Assembly: GCA_030044695.1 (NCBI GenBank)
Contig: JASIDM010000160.1
Location: forward strand, 1 to 6,462
Source: Thermoplasmata archaeon
Lineage (GTDB): Archaea > Thermoplasmatota > Thermoplasmata > Lutacidiplasmatales > UBA184
Length of the DNA: 6,462 nt
Direction of reading: 5' to 3'
Position numbers and translations under genes: made by a program. This document shows, one piece after another, positions 1 through 5,138 of this stretch. Below the pieces are notes generated by a model, which was given only the letters and a program-made list of their open reading frames with translations, made no database searches and was not told the origin of the DNA. The first letter of the stretch is position 1. Each line of letters starts with the position of its first letter.

Positions 1-89
1 TCCAGCTCGATGTCGGTGACCTCGACGGTCTCCGGAAGGACCTCCTTCAGGGCCGTCCGTGTTTGCTCTAGCAGCGAGTCGAAACTCAT
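1..89 (-). CDS. N-terminus of probable archaeal beta-CASP ribonuclease aCPSF1 (partial, runs off left edge)
   Basis: Only 29 codons plus two bases are inside the window, starting at the ATG at 89-87. The peptide begins MSFDSLLEQTRTALKEVLP and continues with ETVEVTDIEL, which resembles the start of archaeal CPSF-type nucleases: an amphipathic helix followed by a 'P-x-x-V/A-E-V-T-x-I/V-E' strand leading into the KH domains. aCPSF1 is a metallo-beta-lactamase/beta-CASP RNase that cuts transcript 3' ends and drives transcription termination in archaea. It follows psmB on the same strand after a 55-base gap, and this gene neighbour pair is familiar in archaeal genomes, which supports the call. No strong Shine-Dalgarno and no TATA-like element lie between the two genes, so co-transcription with psmB is likely. 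The catalytic domains cannot be seen here, so identity rests on the short N-terminus and the context. Confidence 0.62.
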   Translation of the reverse strand, partial: MSFDSLLEQTRTALKEVLPETVEVTDIEL

Positions 90-121
90 CCACTCGGGAA
101 GGGGTTCGCGGGAACGGGTTC

Positions 122-136
122 GGCGGCGGAGCCGCC
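122..136. other. GC-rich 6-bp inverted repeat between psmB and aCPSF1
   Basis: GGCGGC (122-127) and GCCGCC (131-136) pair perfectly around a GGA triplet, nine bases past the psmB stop on the minus strand. It could form a short hairpin in the psmB-aCPSF1 transcript. No T-tract follows it, so it does not look like a terminator, and in DNA this GC-rich it may be chance. Confidence 0.2.
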
Positions 137-144
137 CGGGCCGA

Positions 145-819
145 CTACGGCGCCGGCGGAGGCAGCGGGATCTTGAGCGTCTTCAGACGTTTATTGATTT
201 CGTCCTCGGAGAGCTCGCGGTACTCCTTGGGGGTGATCACGTGGGCGAGGTAGCCGTCGCCGCTCGCGCTGTCGCGCTTCATCGCCGCGGTGATCCCCCG
301 CAGGGCGAGGTCCACGGCGTCCCCCGTCGCGAGGTCGCGGGAGTACCCCTCCTCGACGATCCCGTAGGCGAACGGCGAGCCGGAACCGACCGAGACGAAC
401 CGGTCCTCGACGCAGCCGCCGGCCGGGTCGACCGAGAACAGATGCCCGCCCTTCGCGTCGACCCCGCCGACGATCATCCAGGCGAGGTACGGGTAGTAGC
501 GGTTCCCCGAGAGGATGTTCGCCAGGAGCGTCGCCGCCCCCTCCGTGCTCAGCGGCGCGCTCCGCCGCAGCCGGTACAGCGAGACCTCCGCGCGGAGGTA
601 GCGGGTGAGGACCTGGGCGTCCCCGACGTACCCGGCGATCGTGATCCCGACGTTCTGGTCGATCTTGAACAGCTTCTGGGCGGTCTTGTTCTGGATCATG
701 TTGCCGGCGGTGACCCGGCGCTCGGTCGCGAGGACGACCCCGTCCTTCGCCACGATCCCGATGGTCGTCGTCCCGGTCCGGTAACGGTCCTCCGGCGCCG
801 CGGTGGCGGAACTTTGCAT
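145..819 (-). CDS. psmB: 20S proteasome beta subunit (archaeal type, catalytic)
   Basis: Threonine protease that forms the two inner rings of the 20S core particle and degrades unfolded or tagged proteins passed through the alpha rings. The 224-residue precursor has a 16-residue propeptide ending in TG, with cleavage expected before Thr17 in the TGTTTIG motif. In mature numbering Thr1, Glu17 and Lys33 (precursor Thr17, Glu33, Lys49) are all present. The GSGS stretch at 145-148 and RDSASGDG at 182-189 supply the conserved Ser/Asp residues around the active site. The subunit should therefore be active rather than structural. The mature length of about 208 residues is normal; the tail ends in a short Pro-rich stretch. 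The ATG at 819 is preceded by a Shine-Dalgarno-like GAGG (plus-strand 827-830) at good spacing and by a TATA box about 50 bases upstream. The gene is divergent from the sdhA operon and probably co-transcribed with the downstream aCPSF1 gene. Confidence 0.96.
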   Translation of the reverse strand: MQSSATAAPEDRYRTGTTTIGIVAKDGVVLATERRVTAGNMIQNKTAQKLFKIDQNVGITIAGYVGDAQVLTRYLRAEVSLYRLRRSAPLSTEGAATLLANILSGNRYYPYLAWMIVGGVDAKGGHLFSVDPAGGCVEDRFVSVGSGSPFAYGIVEEGYSRDLATGDAVDLALRGITAAMKRDSASGDGYLAHVITPKEYRELSEDEINKRLKTLKIPLPPPAP

Positions 820-865
820 CGAAACCCCTCGCCCGTAGGAGCGACGCGGGGCCGACCCGGGCTCG

Positions 866-873
866 CTATATAA
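866..873 (-). promoter_or_regulatory. TATA box of psmB
   Basis: On the minus strand this reads TTATATAG, close to the archaeal TATA consensus and conspicuous in such GC-rich DNA. A start site about 25 bases downstream would fall near 843, giving a short leader of roughly 24 bases. That leader contains the GAGG ribosome binding site at 827-830. The TATATA core is symmetric, so some plus-strand initiation is possible, but no gene starts at the matching distance on that side. Confidence 0.72.
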
Positions 874-965
874 GGGCTCACGGAGCGATTACGCCGGGAC
901 CACCGACGAACCCCGGGCGAGCCGGTGGCGCGGGGTGCCGGACCGCCCGTCGCGACCCGCAGGGG

Positions 966-971
966 GTATAG
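966..971 (+). promoter_or_regulatory. TATA-like element of the sdhABE operon (probably leaderless start)
   Basis: GTATAG stands out as an AT-rich island in GC-rich surroundings. Its centre is about 29 bases before the ATG at 998, so transcription at the usual archaeal distance would begin at or within a few bases of that ATG. No Shine-Dalgarno sequence is visible before the ATG (GCCTCGGCCGCCC). Both facts suggest a leaderless mRNA. This also argues against the in-frame GTG at 935, which lies upstream of the element. Confidence 0.5.
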
Positions 972-997
972 TTCCGCGCCGCTCGCCTCGGCCGCCC

Positions 998-2680
998 ATG
1001 GAGCGCCACGAGGTCGTCGTCGTCGGCGCGGGCCTCGCCGGTCAGCGCGCCGCGCTGGCGGCGGTCCAGGCCGGGCGCGACGTCGCGCTGCTCTCGAAGC
1101 TGCACCCGCTCCGCTCCCACTCCGGCGCCGCCCAGGGCGGGATCAACGCCGCCGTCGGCGCCGAGGACTCGGTCGAGACCCACATCTTCGACACGGTGAA
1201 GGGCTCGGACTACCTCGGGGACCAGGACGCCATCGAGTTCTTCTGCCGCGAGGCGGGCCCGACCGTCGTCGAGATGGAGCATTTCGGCACGATCTTCAGC
1301 CGGGCCGACGACGGCTCGCTGGCGCGTCGGCCGTTCGGGGGCGCCCACTTCCCCCGGACGATCTACGCGGCGGACCGGACCGGGCTCGCGCTGCTCCAGG
1401 CGCTGTGGGAGCGTCTGGGCAGCGAGACCCTCACGCTGTACGAGGAGTGGGACGTCACGCGCCTGATCGTGCGCGACGGAAGGGTCCAGGGGCTCGTCGC
1501 CCTCGACCGGGCCTCCGGCGAGTTCCACGAGGTCGCGGCGCGAGCGGTCGTCCTCGCGACGGGTCCCGCCGGGAGGGTCTACGCCAAGACGACCAACGCC
1601 CACAGCTGCACCGGGGACGGGATCGCCGTCGCCTACGACGCGGGGGCGCTCCTGAAGGACATGGAGTTCGTCCAGTTCCATCCGACGGCGCTGCTCGAGT
1701 CGAGCATCCTGATCACCGAGGGGGCCCGGGGCGAGGGGGGGCTGCTCAAGAACGCCTCCGGGGAGCGGTTCATGGTCCGCTACGCCCCCCACGTCCAGGA
1801 GCTCGCCTCGCGCGACGTCGTCTCCCGGGCGATCGTCACCGAGGTCCGGGAGGGACGCGGCTTCCAGGGGCCGTTCGGCGGGTACGTGCACCTCGAGCTG
1901 ATGCACCTCGGCAAGGAGCGGGTCGAGTCGCGGCTCACCGAGATCTGCGACTACGCCCGTCGCTTCGCCGGGATCGACCCGGTGACGGAGCCGATCCCGG
2001 TCTACCCCGCCCAGCACTACATGATGGGCGGGATCGGCACGGACCTCCACGGCGCGACGAACGTCCGCGGGCTGTTCGCCGCGGGCGAGGCGGCGTGCGT
2101 CTCGATCCACGGCGCCAACCGGCTCGGGGGGAACTCCCTGCTGGAGACGCTGGTCTTCGGCAAGCAGGCCGGGGTCGCCGCGGCGGCCTACGCCGCCGGG
2201 GCCCCGGCCCCCGAGCTCCACAGCACGGACCTCGATGAGGCGACGGCCCCGTTGCGGGCGTGGTCGTCCCGCTCCGAGGGGGAGGACCCCTCCACCCTGC
2301 GAACGGAGATGCAGCGGACGATGGAGGAGTGCGTCGGGATCTACCGCGACGAGGCGAGCCTCATGGAAGGGATCCGGCGCATCCGGGCCCTGCGCCAGCG
2401 GGCCGAGCGGATCCGGGTCGTCGACCGCTCGGGGGTCTACAACCTGAACCTCACCGACGCCCTCGAGACCACCCACATGCTGGAGCTCGCCGAGGTGATC
2501 GTGGTCGGGGCGTACGCCCGGACCGAGAGCCGGGGCGCCCACGCGCGGACGGACTATCCGAAGCGCGACGACGCCCGCTGGATGCGGCACACGCTCGCCC
2601 GCCGCACCCCGGAGGGCCCCGCGCTCGACTACGCGCCCGTCGCCTTCACCCGGTTCGAGCCGACGGAGAGGGTCTACTGA
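998..2680 (+). CDS. sdhA: Succinate dehydrogenase/fumarate reductase flavoprotein subunit
   Basis: FAD subunit that interconverts succinate and fumarate; 560 residues, normal for the family. The N-terminal dinucleotide-binding motif GAGLAG is at 10-15. His41 in RSHSGAAQGG is the usual site of covalent FAD attachment. Active-site residues known from the family are all visible: His228 and Thr230 in FHPT, Glu241 and Arg244 in TEGARGEGG, the proton-shuttle Arg272 in SRDVVSRA, His340 in QHYMMGGI and Arg375 in NRLGGNSLLE. The C-terminal helical domain carries the typical ESRGAHARTDYP motif at 510-521. There is no Tat or Sec signal, so the enzyme should act in the cytoplasm, unlike MfrA-type fumarate reductases. 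The ATG at 998 is preferred because it sits directly before the Rossmann strand and at leaderless distance from a TATA element. The stop codon shares one base with the sdhB start. Sequence alone does not say whether it runs as succinate oxidase, fumarate reductase or thiol:fumarate reductase. Confidence 0.95.
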   Translation: MERHEVVVVGAGLAGQRAALAAVQAGRDVALLSKLHPLRSHSGAAQGGINAAVGAEDSVETHIFDTVKGSDYLGDQDAIEFFCREAGPTVVEMEHFGTIFSRADDGSLARRPFGGAHFPRTIYAADRTGLALLQALWERLGSETLTLYEEWDVTRLIVRDGRVQGLVALDRASGEFHEVAARAVVLATGPAGRVYAKTTNAHSCTGDGIAVAYDAGALLKDMEFVQFHPTALLESSILITEGARGEGGLLKNASGERFMVRYAPHVQELASRDVVSRAIVTEVREGRGFQGPFGGYVHLELMHLGKERVESRLTEICDYARRFAGIDPVTEPIPVYPAQHYMMGGIGTDLHGATNVRGLFAAGEAACVSIHGANRLGGNSLLETLVFGKQAGVAAAAYAAGAPAPELHSTDLDEATAPLRAWSSRSEGEDPSTLRTEMQRTMEECVGIYRDEASLMEGIRRIRALRQRAERIRVVDRSGVYNLNLTDALETTHMLELAEVIVVGAYARTESRGAHARTDYPKRDDARWMRHTLARRTPEGPALDYAPVAFTRFEPTERVY

Positions 2681-3648
2681 TGCCCGACGCGGCGGTCCCG
2701 GTCCCGCTCGAGGTCTACCGCTTCGCCCCGGGGGTCGACGCGGCGCCGACGTACCGTCGCTACGACCTCGCCCTGACCCCCCACACCCCGGTCCTGACGG
2801 CGCTCCTCAAGGTCCGGGCGGAGCTGGACCCGACGCTGGCGCTGCGGTACAGCTGCCGCAGCGCGATCTGCGGCTCCTGCGCGATGCGGATCAACGGCAA
2901 GAGCCGCCTGGCGTGCGAGACGCCCGTCGGGCCCGAGCTCGAGCGCCACGGCCGGGTCGTCGTCGAGCCGATGGCGAACCAGCCGGTCCTGCGGGACCTG
3001 GTCGTCGACCAGGCGCCGTTCTGGCAGGAGTACGAGCGGATCGAGCCGCACCTCAAGCTCGATCCCCGGCACCCGATGCCCGAGGGTCGCCCGAACCCGA
3101 TGACCCCGGCGGAGGTCGAGCGGTTCCACGACACCCCGCGCTGCATCGCCTGCGCCGCCTGCTACTCGGCATGCCCGGCCGTCGCCGCCGACCCGGCGTT
3201 CCCGGGCCCGATGGCCCTCGCCAAGCTGTACCGGTTCGTCGTCGACCCGCGCGACGCCGCCCGGCAGGACCGCCTCGTCCGCATCCAGACCGAGGGGCTC
3301 TGGCTCTGCCTGCGCTGCCACCTCTGCACCGAGGCGTGCCCGAAGGACGTCCGGCCGAGCGAGCGGATCCGCGACCTGAAGGAGATGGCGATCGCCGCCC
3401 AGGGCCCGACCGAGCCCGGCTCGCGGCACGCCGTCGGGTTCGCGAGCAACGTGCGCGAGCGCGGGACCCTGCAGGAGGCCAAGCTGGTCCGCCAGACGTT
3501 CGGGGTCCTCGGCATGCTCCCGCAGGTCCCGCAGGGGATCCGGATCTGGCGCAAGAAGCCCGAGGTGACGCGACGGCCCGGGCCGATCGAGGGCCTGGAC
3601 GAGCTCGAGCGGATCTACGCCGCGTTCGAGCCGAAGGACGGTCGATGA
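2680..3648 (+). CDS. sdhB: Succinate dehydrogenase/fumarate reductase iron-sulfur subunit, with three Fe-S clusters
   Basis: Electron-transfer subunit of 322 residues linking the flavoprotein to the next acceptor. The N-terminal plant-type ferredoxin domain binds a 2Fe-2S cluster through Cys59, Cys64, Cys67 and Cys79. The C-terminal domain has two full ferredoxin motifs: Cys155, 158, 161, 165 (CIACAACYSACP) and Cys210, 213, 216, 220 (CLRCHLCTEACP). In bacterial and mitochondrial SdhB the position of Cys213 is Ile or another residue and the third centre is 3Fe-4S. The cysteine here predicts a second 4Fe-4S cluster, as in the archaeal HdrB-linked (type E) enzymes and TfrB. About 90 residues follow the last motif, longer than in E. 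coli SdhB. The ATG overlaps the sdhA stop in TGATG, and GGAGAGGG at 2665-2672 in the sdhA tail gives a good ribosome binding site. The stop overlaps the next start as ATGA, implying coupled translation. Confidence 0.93.
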   Translation: MPDAAVPVPLEVYRFAPGVDAAPTYRRYDLALTPHTPVLTALLKVRAELDPTLALRYSCRSAICGSCAMRINGKSRLACETPVGPELERHGRVVVEPMANQPVLRDLVVDQAPFWQEYERIEPHLKLDPRHPMPEGRPNPMTPAEVERFHDTPRCIACAACYSACPAVAADPAFPGPMALAKLYRFVVDPRDAARQDRLVRIQTEGLWLCLRCHLCTEACPKDVRPSERIRDLKEMAIAAQGPTEPGSRHAVGFASNVRERGTLQEAKLVRQTFGVLGMLPQVPQGIRIWRKKPEVTRRPGPIEGLDELERIYAAFEPKDGR

Positions 3649-4526
3649 GGCTCGCCTACTATCCCGGCTGCGTCGCGCAGGAGTCCGGGCGCGAGCTCGA
3701 CCTCGCGACCCGGTGGGTCTGCCGGTCCTTGGGGATCGAGCTCGTCGAGTTCCCCCGGTTCTCCTGCTGCGGCTCGGGGTTCGTCGACGAGGCGAACGAG
3801 ACGCTCAACGTCGCGATCAACGCGCGCAACCTCGCCATCGCGGAGGGGGCCGGCCTGGACCTGATGACGGTCTGCTCGACGTGCCAGGGGATGCTCACCC
3901 TCGCCAAGATCCGGCTGCAGGACCCCGCCGTCCGGGCGAAGGTCGACGCGGTCCTGCGGCCGATGGGGATCGACTACCGGGGGACGTCCAAGGTCACCCA
4001 CCTCCTGCGCGTCCTGGTAGAGGACGTCGGGTTGGAGGCGATCCGGGCGAAGGTCCGGCGCCCGCTCGCCGGGATCAAGGTCGGTGCGTTCTACGGCTGC
4101 CACCTCCTCCGCCCGTCGGACGAGCTGCAGTGGGAGTCGCCCGAGGAGCCCCACGCCTTCGAGGACCTCCTCGCCGCCCTCGGGGCGGAGCCGGTGATGT
4201 ACCGGGGCCGGGTCCTGTGCTGCGGGTTCCCGATCCAGTTCGTCAAGCCGGAGACGGCCGGCCGGATCGCGGGCCGCCAGATCCTCGACGCGAAGGACCA
4301 CGGCGCCGAGGCGATGGCGACGCCCTGTCCGCTCTGCCACATCTCGCTCGATGCCTACCAGGCCCCCGCCGAGAAGCTCGTGGGCCGGTCCCTCGACATG
4401 CCGATCTTCCACCTGCCCCAGCTCGTGGGGCTCGCCCTCGGGGCCAATCCGGACGAGCTCGGGCTCGCCCGGCACCTCGTGCCGACCGACGCTGTCGTCG
4501 CGAAGCTGGCGCCGGCGTCCCGCTGA
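3645..4526 (+). CDS. sdhE: HdrB-like CCG-domain subunit of succinate dehydrogenase/fumarate reductase (SdhE/TfrB C-terminal type)
   Basis: A 293-residue protein made of two cysteine-rich CCG domains, related to heterodisulfide reductase subunit B. Domain 1 has Cys9, Cys41-Cys42 and Cys77/Cys80 (CX31CCX34CXXC). Domain 2 has Cys152, Cys192-Cys193 and Cys228/Cys231 (CX39CCX34CXXC). All ten cysteines are kept, so both sites could bind metal: in HdrB both carry non-cubane 4Fe-4S clusters, whereas in some SdhE proteins one site holds zinc. No hydrophobic segment long enough to cross a membrane is apparent. The gene overlaps sdhB by ATGA and ends the operon. In methanogen thiol:fumarate reductase the same two modules are fused in TfrB; here they are separate, as in the SdhABE arrangement of Sulfolobales. 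The natural electron partner (quinone or dithiol) cannot be told from sequence. No sdhC, sdhD or sdhF follows: the next gene is convergent. Confidence 0.9.
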   Translation: MRLAYYPGCVAQESGRELDLATRWVCRSLGIELVEFPRFSCCGSGFVDEANETLNVAINARNLAIAEGAGLDLMTVCSTCQGMLTLAKIRLQDPAVRAKVDAVLRPMGIDYRGTSKVTHLLRVLVEDVGLEAIRAKVRRPLAGIKVGAFYGCHLLRPSDELQWESPEEPHAFEDLLAALGAEPVMYRGRVLCCGFPIQFVKPETAGRIAGRQILDAKDHGAEAMATPCPLCHISLDAYQAPAEKLVGRSLDMPIFHLPQLVGLALGANPDELGLARHLVPTDAVVAKLAPASR

Positions 4527-4530
4527 TCGG

Positions 4531-4800
4531 CTACGCCCCGCCGGGCGGTCGGGCCCCGGTCCGCATCGCCTCGGCGACGTCGCCCCGCGTGACGTACCGG
4601 TGCAGCCGGTCGCACGTCGATCGAAAGTACGGGCCGGCGGCGTCGCGGCGGTAGGTCCGAGCGAGATGCTCGGTCAGCTCCGTCTCGTCCAGGCGGGGAT
4701 CGACGGCCGGCGTGAACATGCAGGCGAAGACCAGGAACCGGCGACCTTCCAGCTCGAACCGGTCGGTCTCCGGGGCGCCGCAGAACGGGCAGGTCGGCAC
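4531..4800 (-). CDS. Uncharacterised small archaeal protein with CPFCG zinc-knuckle-like motif
   Basis: I cannot assign a function. The 89-residue protein starts with CPFCG (Cys4, Cys7), has a hydrophobic strand ending in the motif LVFACMFTP with Cys27, an acidic helix-like region at 34-50, and Cys63 plus His67 in STCDRLHRYVTRG. Four cysteines and nearby histidines could form one zinc site, but the geometry is unproven. There is no signal peptide or membrane segment; a soluble protein is likely. The start is a GTG at 4800 placed three codons before the first cysteine, with an AGAGG-like sequence 11-16 bases upstream at rather long spacing. It lies 47 bases downstream of the ribbon-helix-helix gene on the same strand, with no clear promoter between, so the two may share a transcript. 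Its stop is four bases from the convergent sdhE stop. Codon use matches the neighbours and the coding frame is clean. Confidence 0.75.
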   Translation of the reverse strand: MPTCPFCGAPETDRFELEGRRFLVFACMFTPAVDPRLDETELTEHLARTYRRDAAGPYFRSTCDRLHRYVTRGDVAEAMRTGARPPGGA

Positions 4801-4847
4801 GGTCGAGCGAGCCTCTCGGGGGGGAAAGCGTTGGCCCCGGGGGCGGG

Positions 4848-5069
4848 TCAGTCGATGTAGCCGAGGGAGCGGAGCCGCTCCTTGAGGACCCGCTCGTCCT
4901 CCTCGCTGAACCCCGGGCCCCCGGCCTCCTCGAGGAGGCGCCCCAGGACGAACGCCACGAACCCGTCGACGGAGTCGAACGCCGAGCCCTCCAGGCGCGA
5001 CTCCAGACGCTTGGCGAGTTCCTCCGGGATGCGGACGGTGCGGGTCGACGGGGCGGCGGTCGGCGCCAT
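4848..5069 (-). CDS. Small ribbon-helix-helix (CopG/Arc-like) DNA-binding protein
   Basis: A 73-residue protein. Residues 9-14 (TRTVRI) form the expected DNA-binding beta strand, with Thr9, Thr11 and Arg13 on the outward face. They are followed by PEELAKRLESRLEG (helix A) and SVDGFVAFVLGRLLEE (residues 33-48, helix B), the normal order of a ribbon-helix-helix dimer. A charged C-terminal helix ends in LRSLGYID. Such proteins act as dimeric repressors or as antitoxins; no toxin is recognisable next to it. The ATG at 5069 is chosen because the RHH fold starts a few codons later. A TATA-like element lies about 28 bases before it, and the longer upstream frame would read through the promoter into guaA. 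It sits 65 bases after guaA on the same strand. Repeated GCCTC boxes at its promoter make autoregulation a reasonable guess. Confidence 0.78.
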   Translation of the reverse strand: MAPTAAPSTRTVRIPEELAKRLESRLEGSAFDSVDGFVAFVLGRLLEEAGGPGFSEEDERVLKERLRSLGYID

Positions 5070-5093
5070 CGTCCCCGCTAGGGAGTCGGGGCG

Positions 5094-5099
5094 TAGATA
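5094..5099 (-). promoter_or_regulatory. TATA-like element of the ribbon-helix-helix gene
   Basis: The minus strand reads GGCTATCTACG, the only AT-rich patch in the 65-base gap after guaA. Its centre is about 28 bases before the ATG at 5069, the same geometry as at the sdhA promoter, so the transcript may be leaderless; no Shine-Dalgarno is seen before the ATG. The match to the TATA consensus is only fair. Confidence 0.38.
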
Positions 5100-5138
5100 G
5101 CCTCTGCGCGGAACGCCCGGGCCTCTGTCCGAGGCTAT
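5097..5138. repeat. Cluster of GCCTC boxes: 8-bp inverted repeat plus 7-bp direct repeat
   Basis: ATAGCCTC (5097-5104) and its exact reverse complement GAGGCTAT (5131-5138) flank a 26-base spacer. Inside, GCCTCTG occurs twice on the plus strand, at 5100-5106 and 5121-5127, with starts 21 bases apart, about two helical turns. GCCTC (5121-5125) can also pair with GAGGC (5131-5135) as a five-base stem. The left arm overlaps the TATA-like element of the ribbon-helix-helix gene and the right arm runs over the guaA stop codon. It could be an operator for the RHH protein or an RNA structure at the guaA 3' end. Confidence 0.4.

Noticed and set aside
867..872. Symmetric TATATA as a bidirectional promoter also serving the sdhA operon
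   Set aside because: A plus-strand start would fall near 897, leaving about 100 bases of leader, while a better placed TATA-like element lies at 966-971.
10..873. Plus-strand 287-codon frame opposite psmB
   Set aside because: Low-complexity Arg/Gly/Asp composition and no recognisable domain; fully covered by the well-supported psmB gene.
935..997. In-frame GTG extension giving sdhA 21 more residues
   Set aside because: The added residues are Pro/Arg-rich without family similarity, the segment spans the TATA-like element at 966-971, and the family starts right before the Rossmann strand at the ATG at 998.
878..2590. 570-codon open frame antisense to sdhA
   Set aside because: It is rich in Arg, Asp, Gly, Pro and Val with no family motif. 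Such long antisense frames are expected opposite genes with G/C third positions; the plus-strand frame has every SdhA active-site motif.
4834..4844. GCCCC-G-GGGGC palindrome between the RHH gene and the cysteine protein gene
   Set aside because: The one-base centre cannot form a stable hairpin loop, no T-tract follows, and such runs are common by chance in GC-rich DNA.
4924..4939. 16-bp perfect palindrome GCCTCCTCGAGGAGGC inside the RHH gene
   Set aside because: It is the direct result of codons CTC CTC GAG GAG for Leu-Leu-Glu-Glu under strong codon bias. No further sign of an operator there, though its ends resemble the GCCTC boxes.
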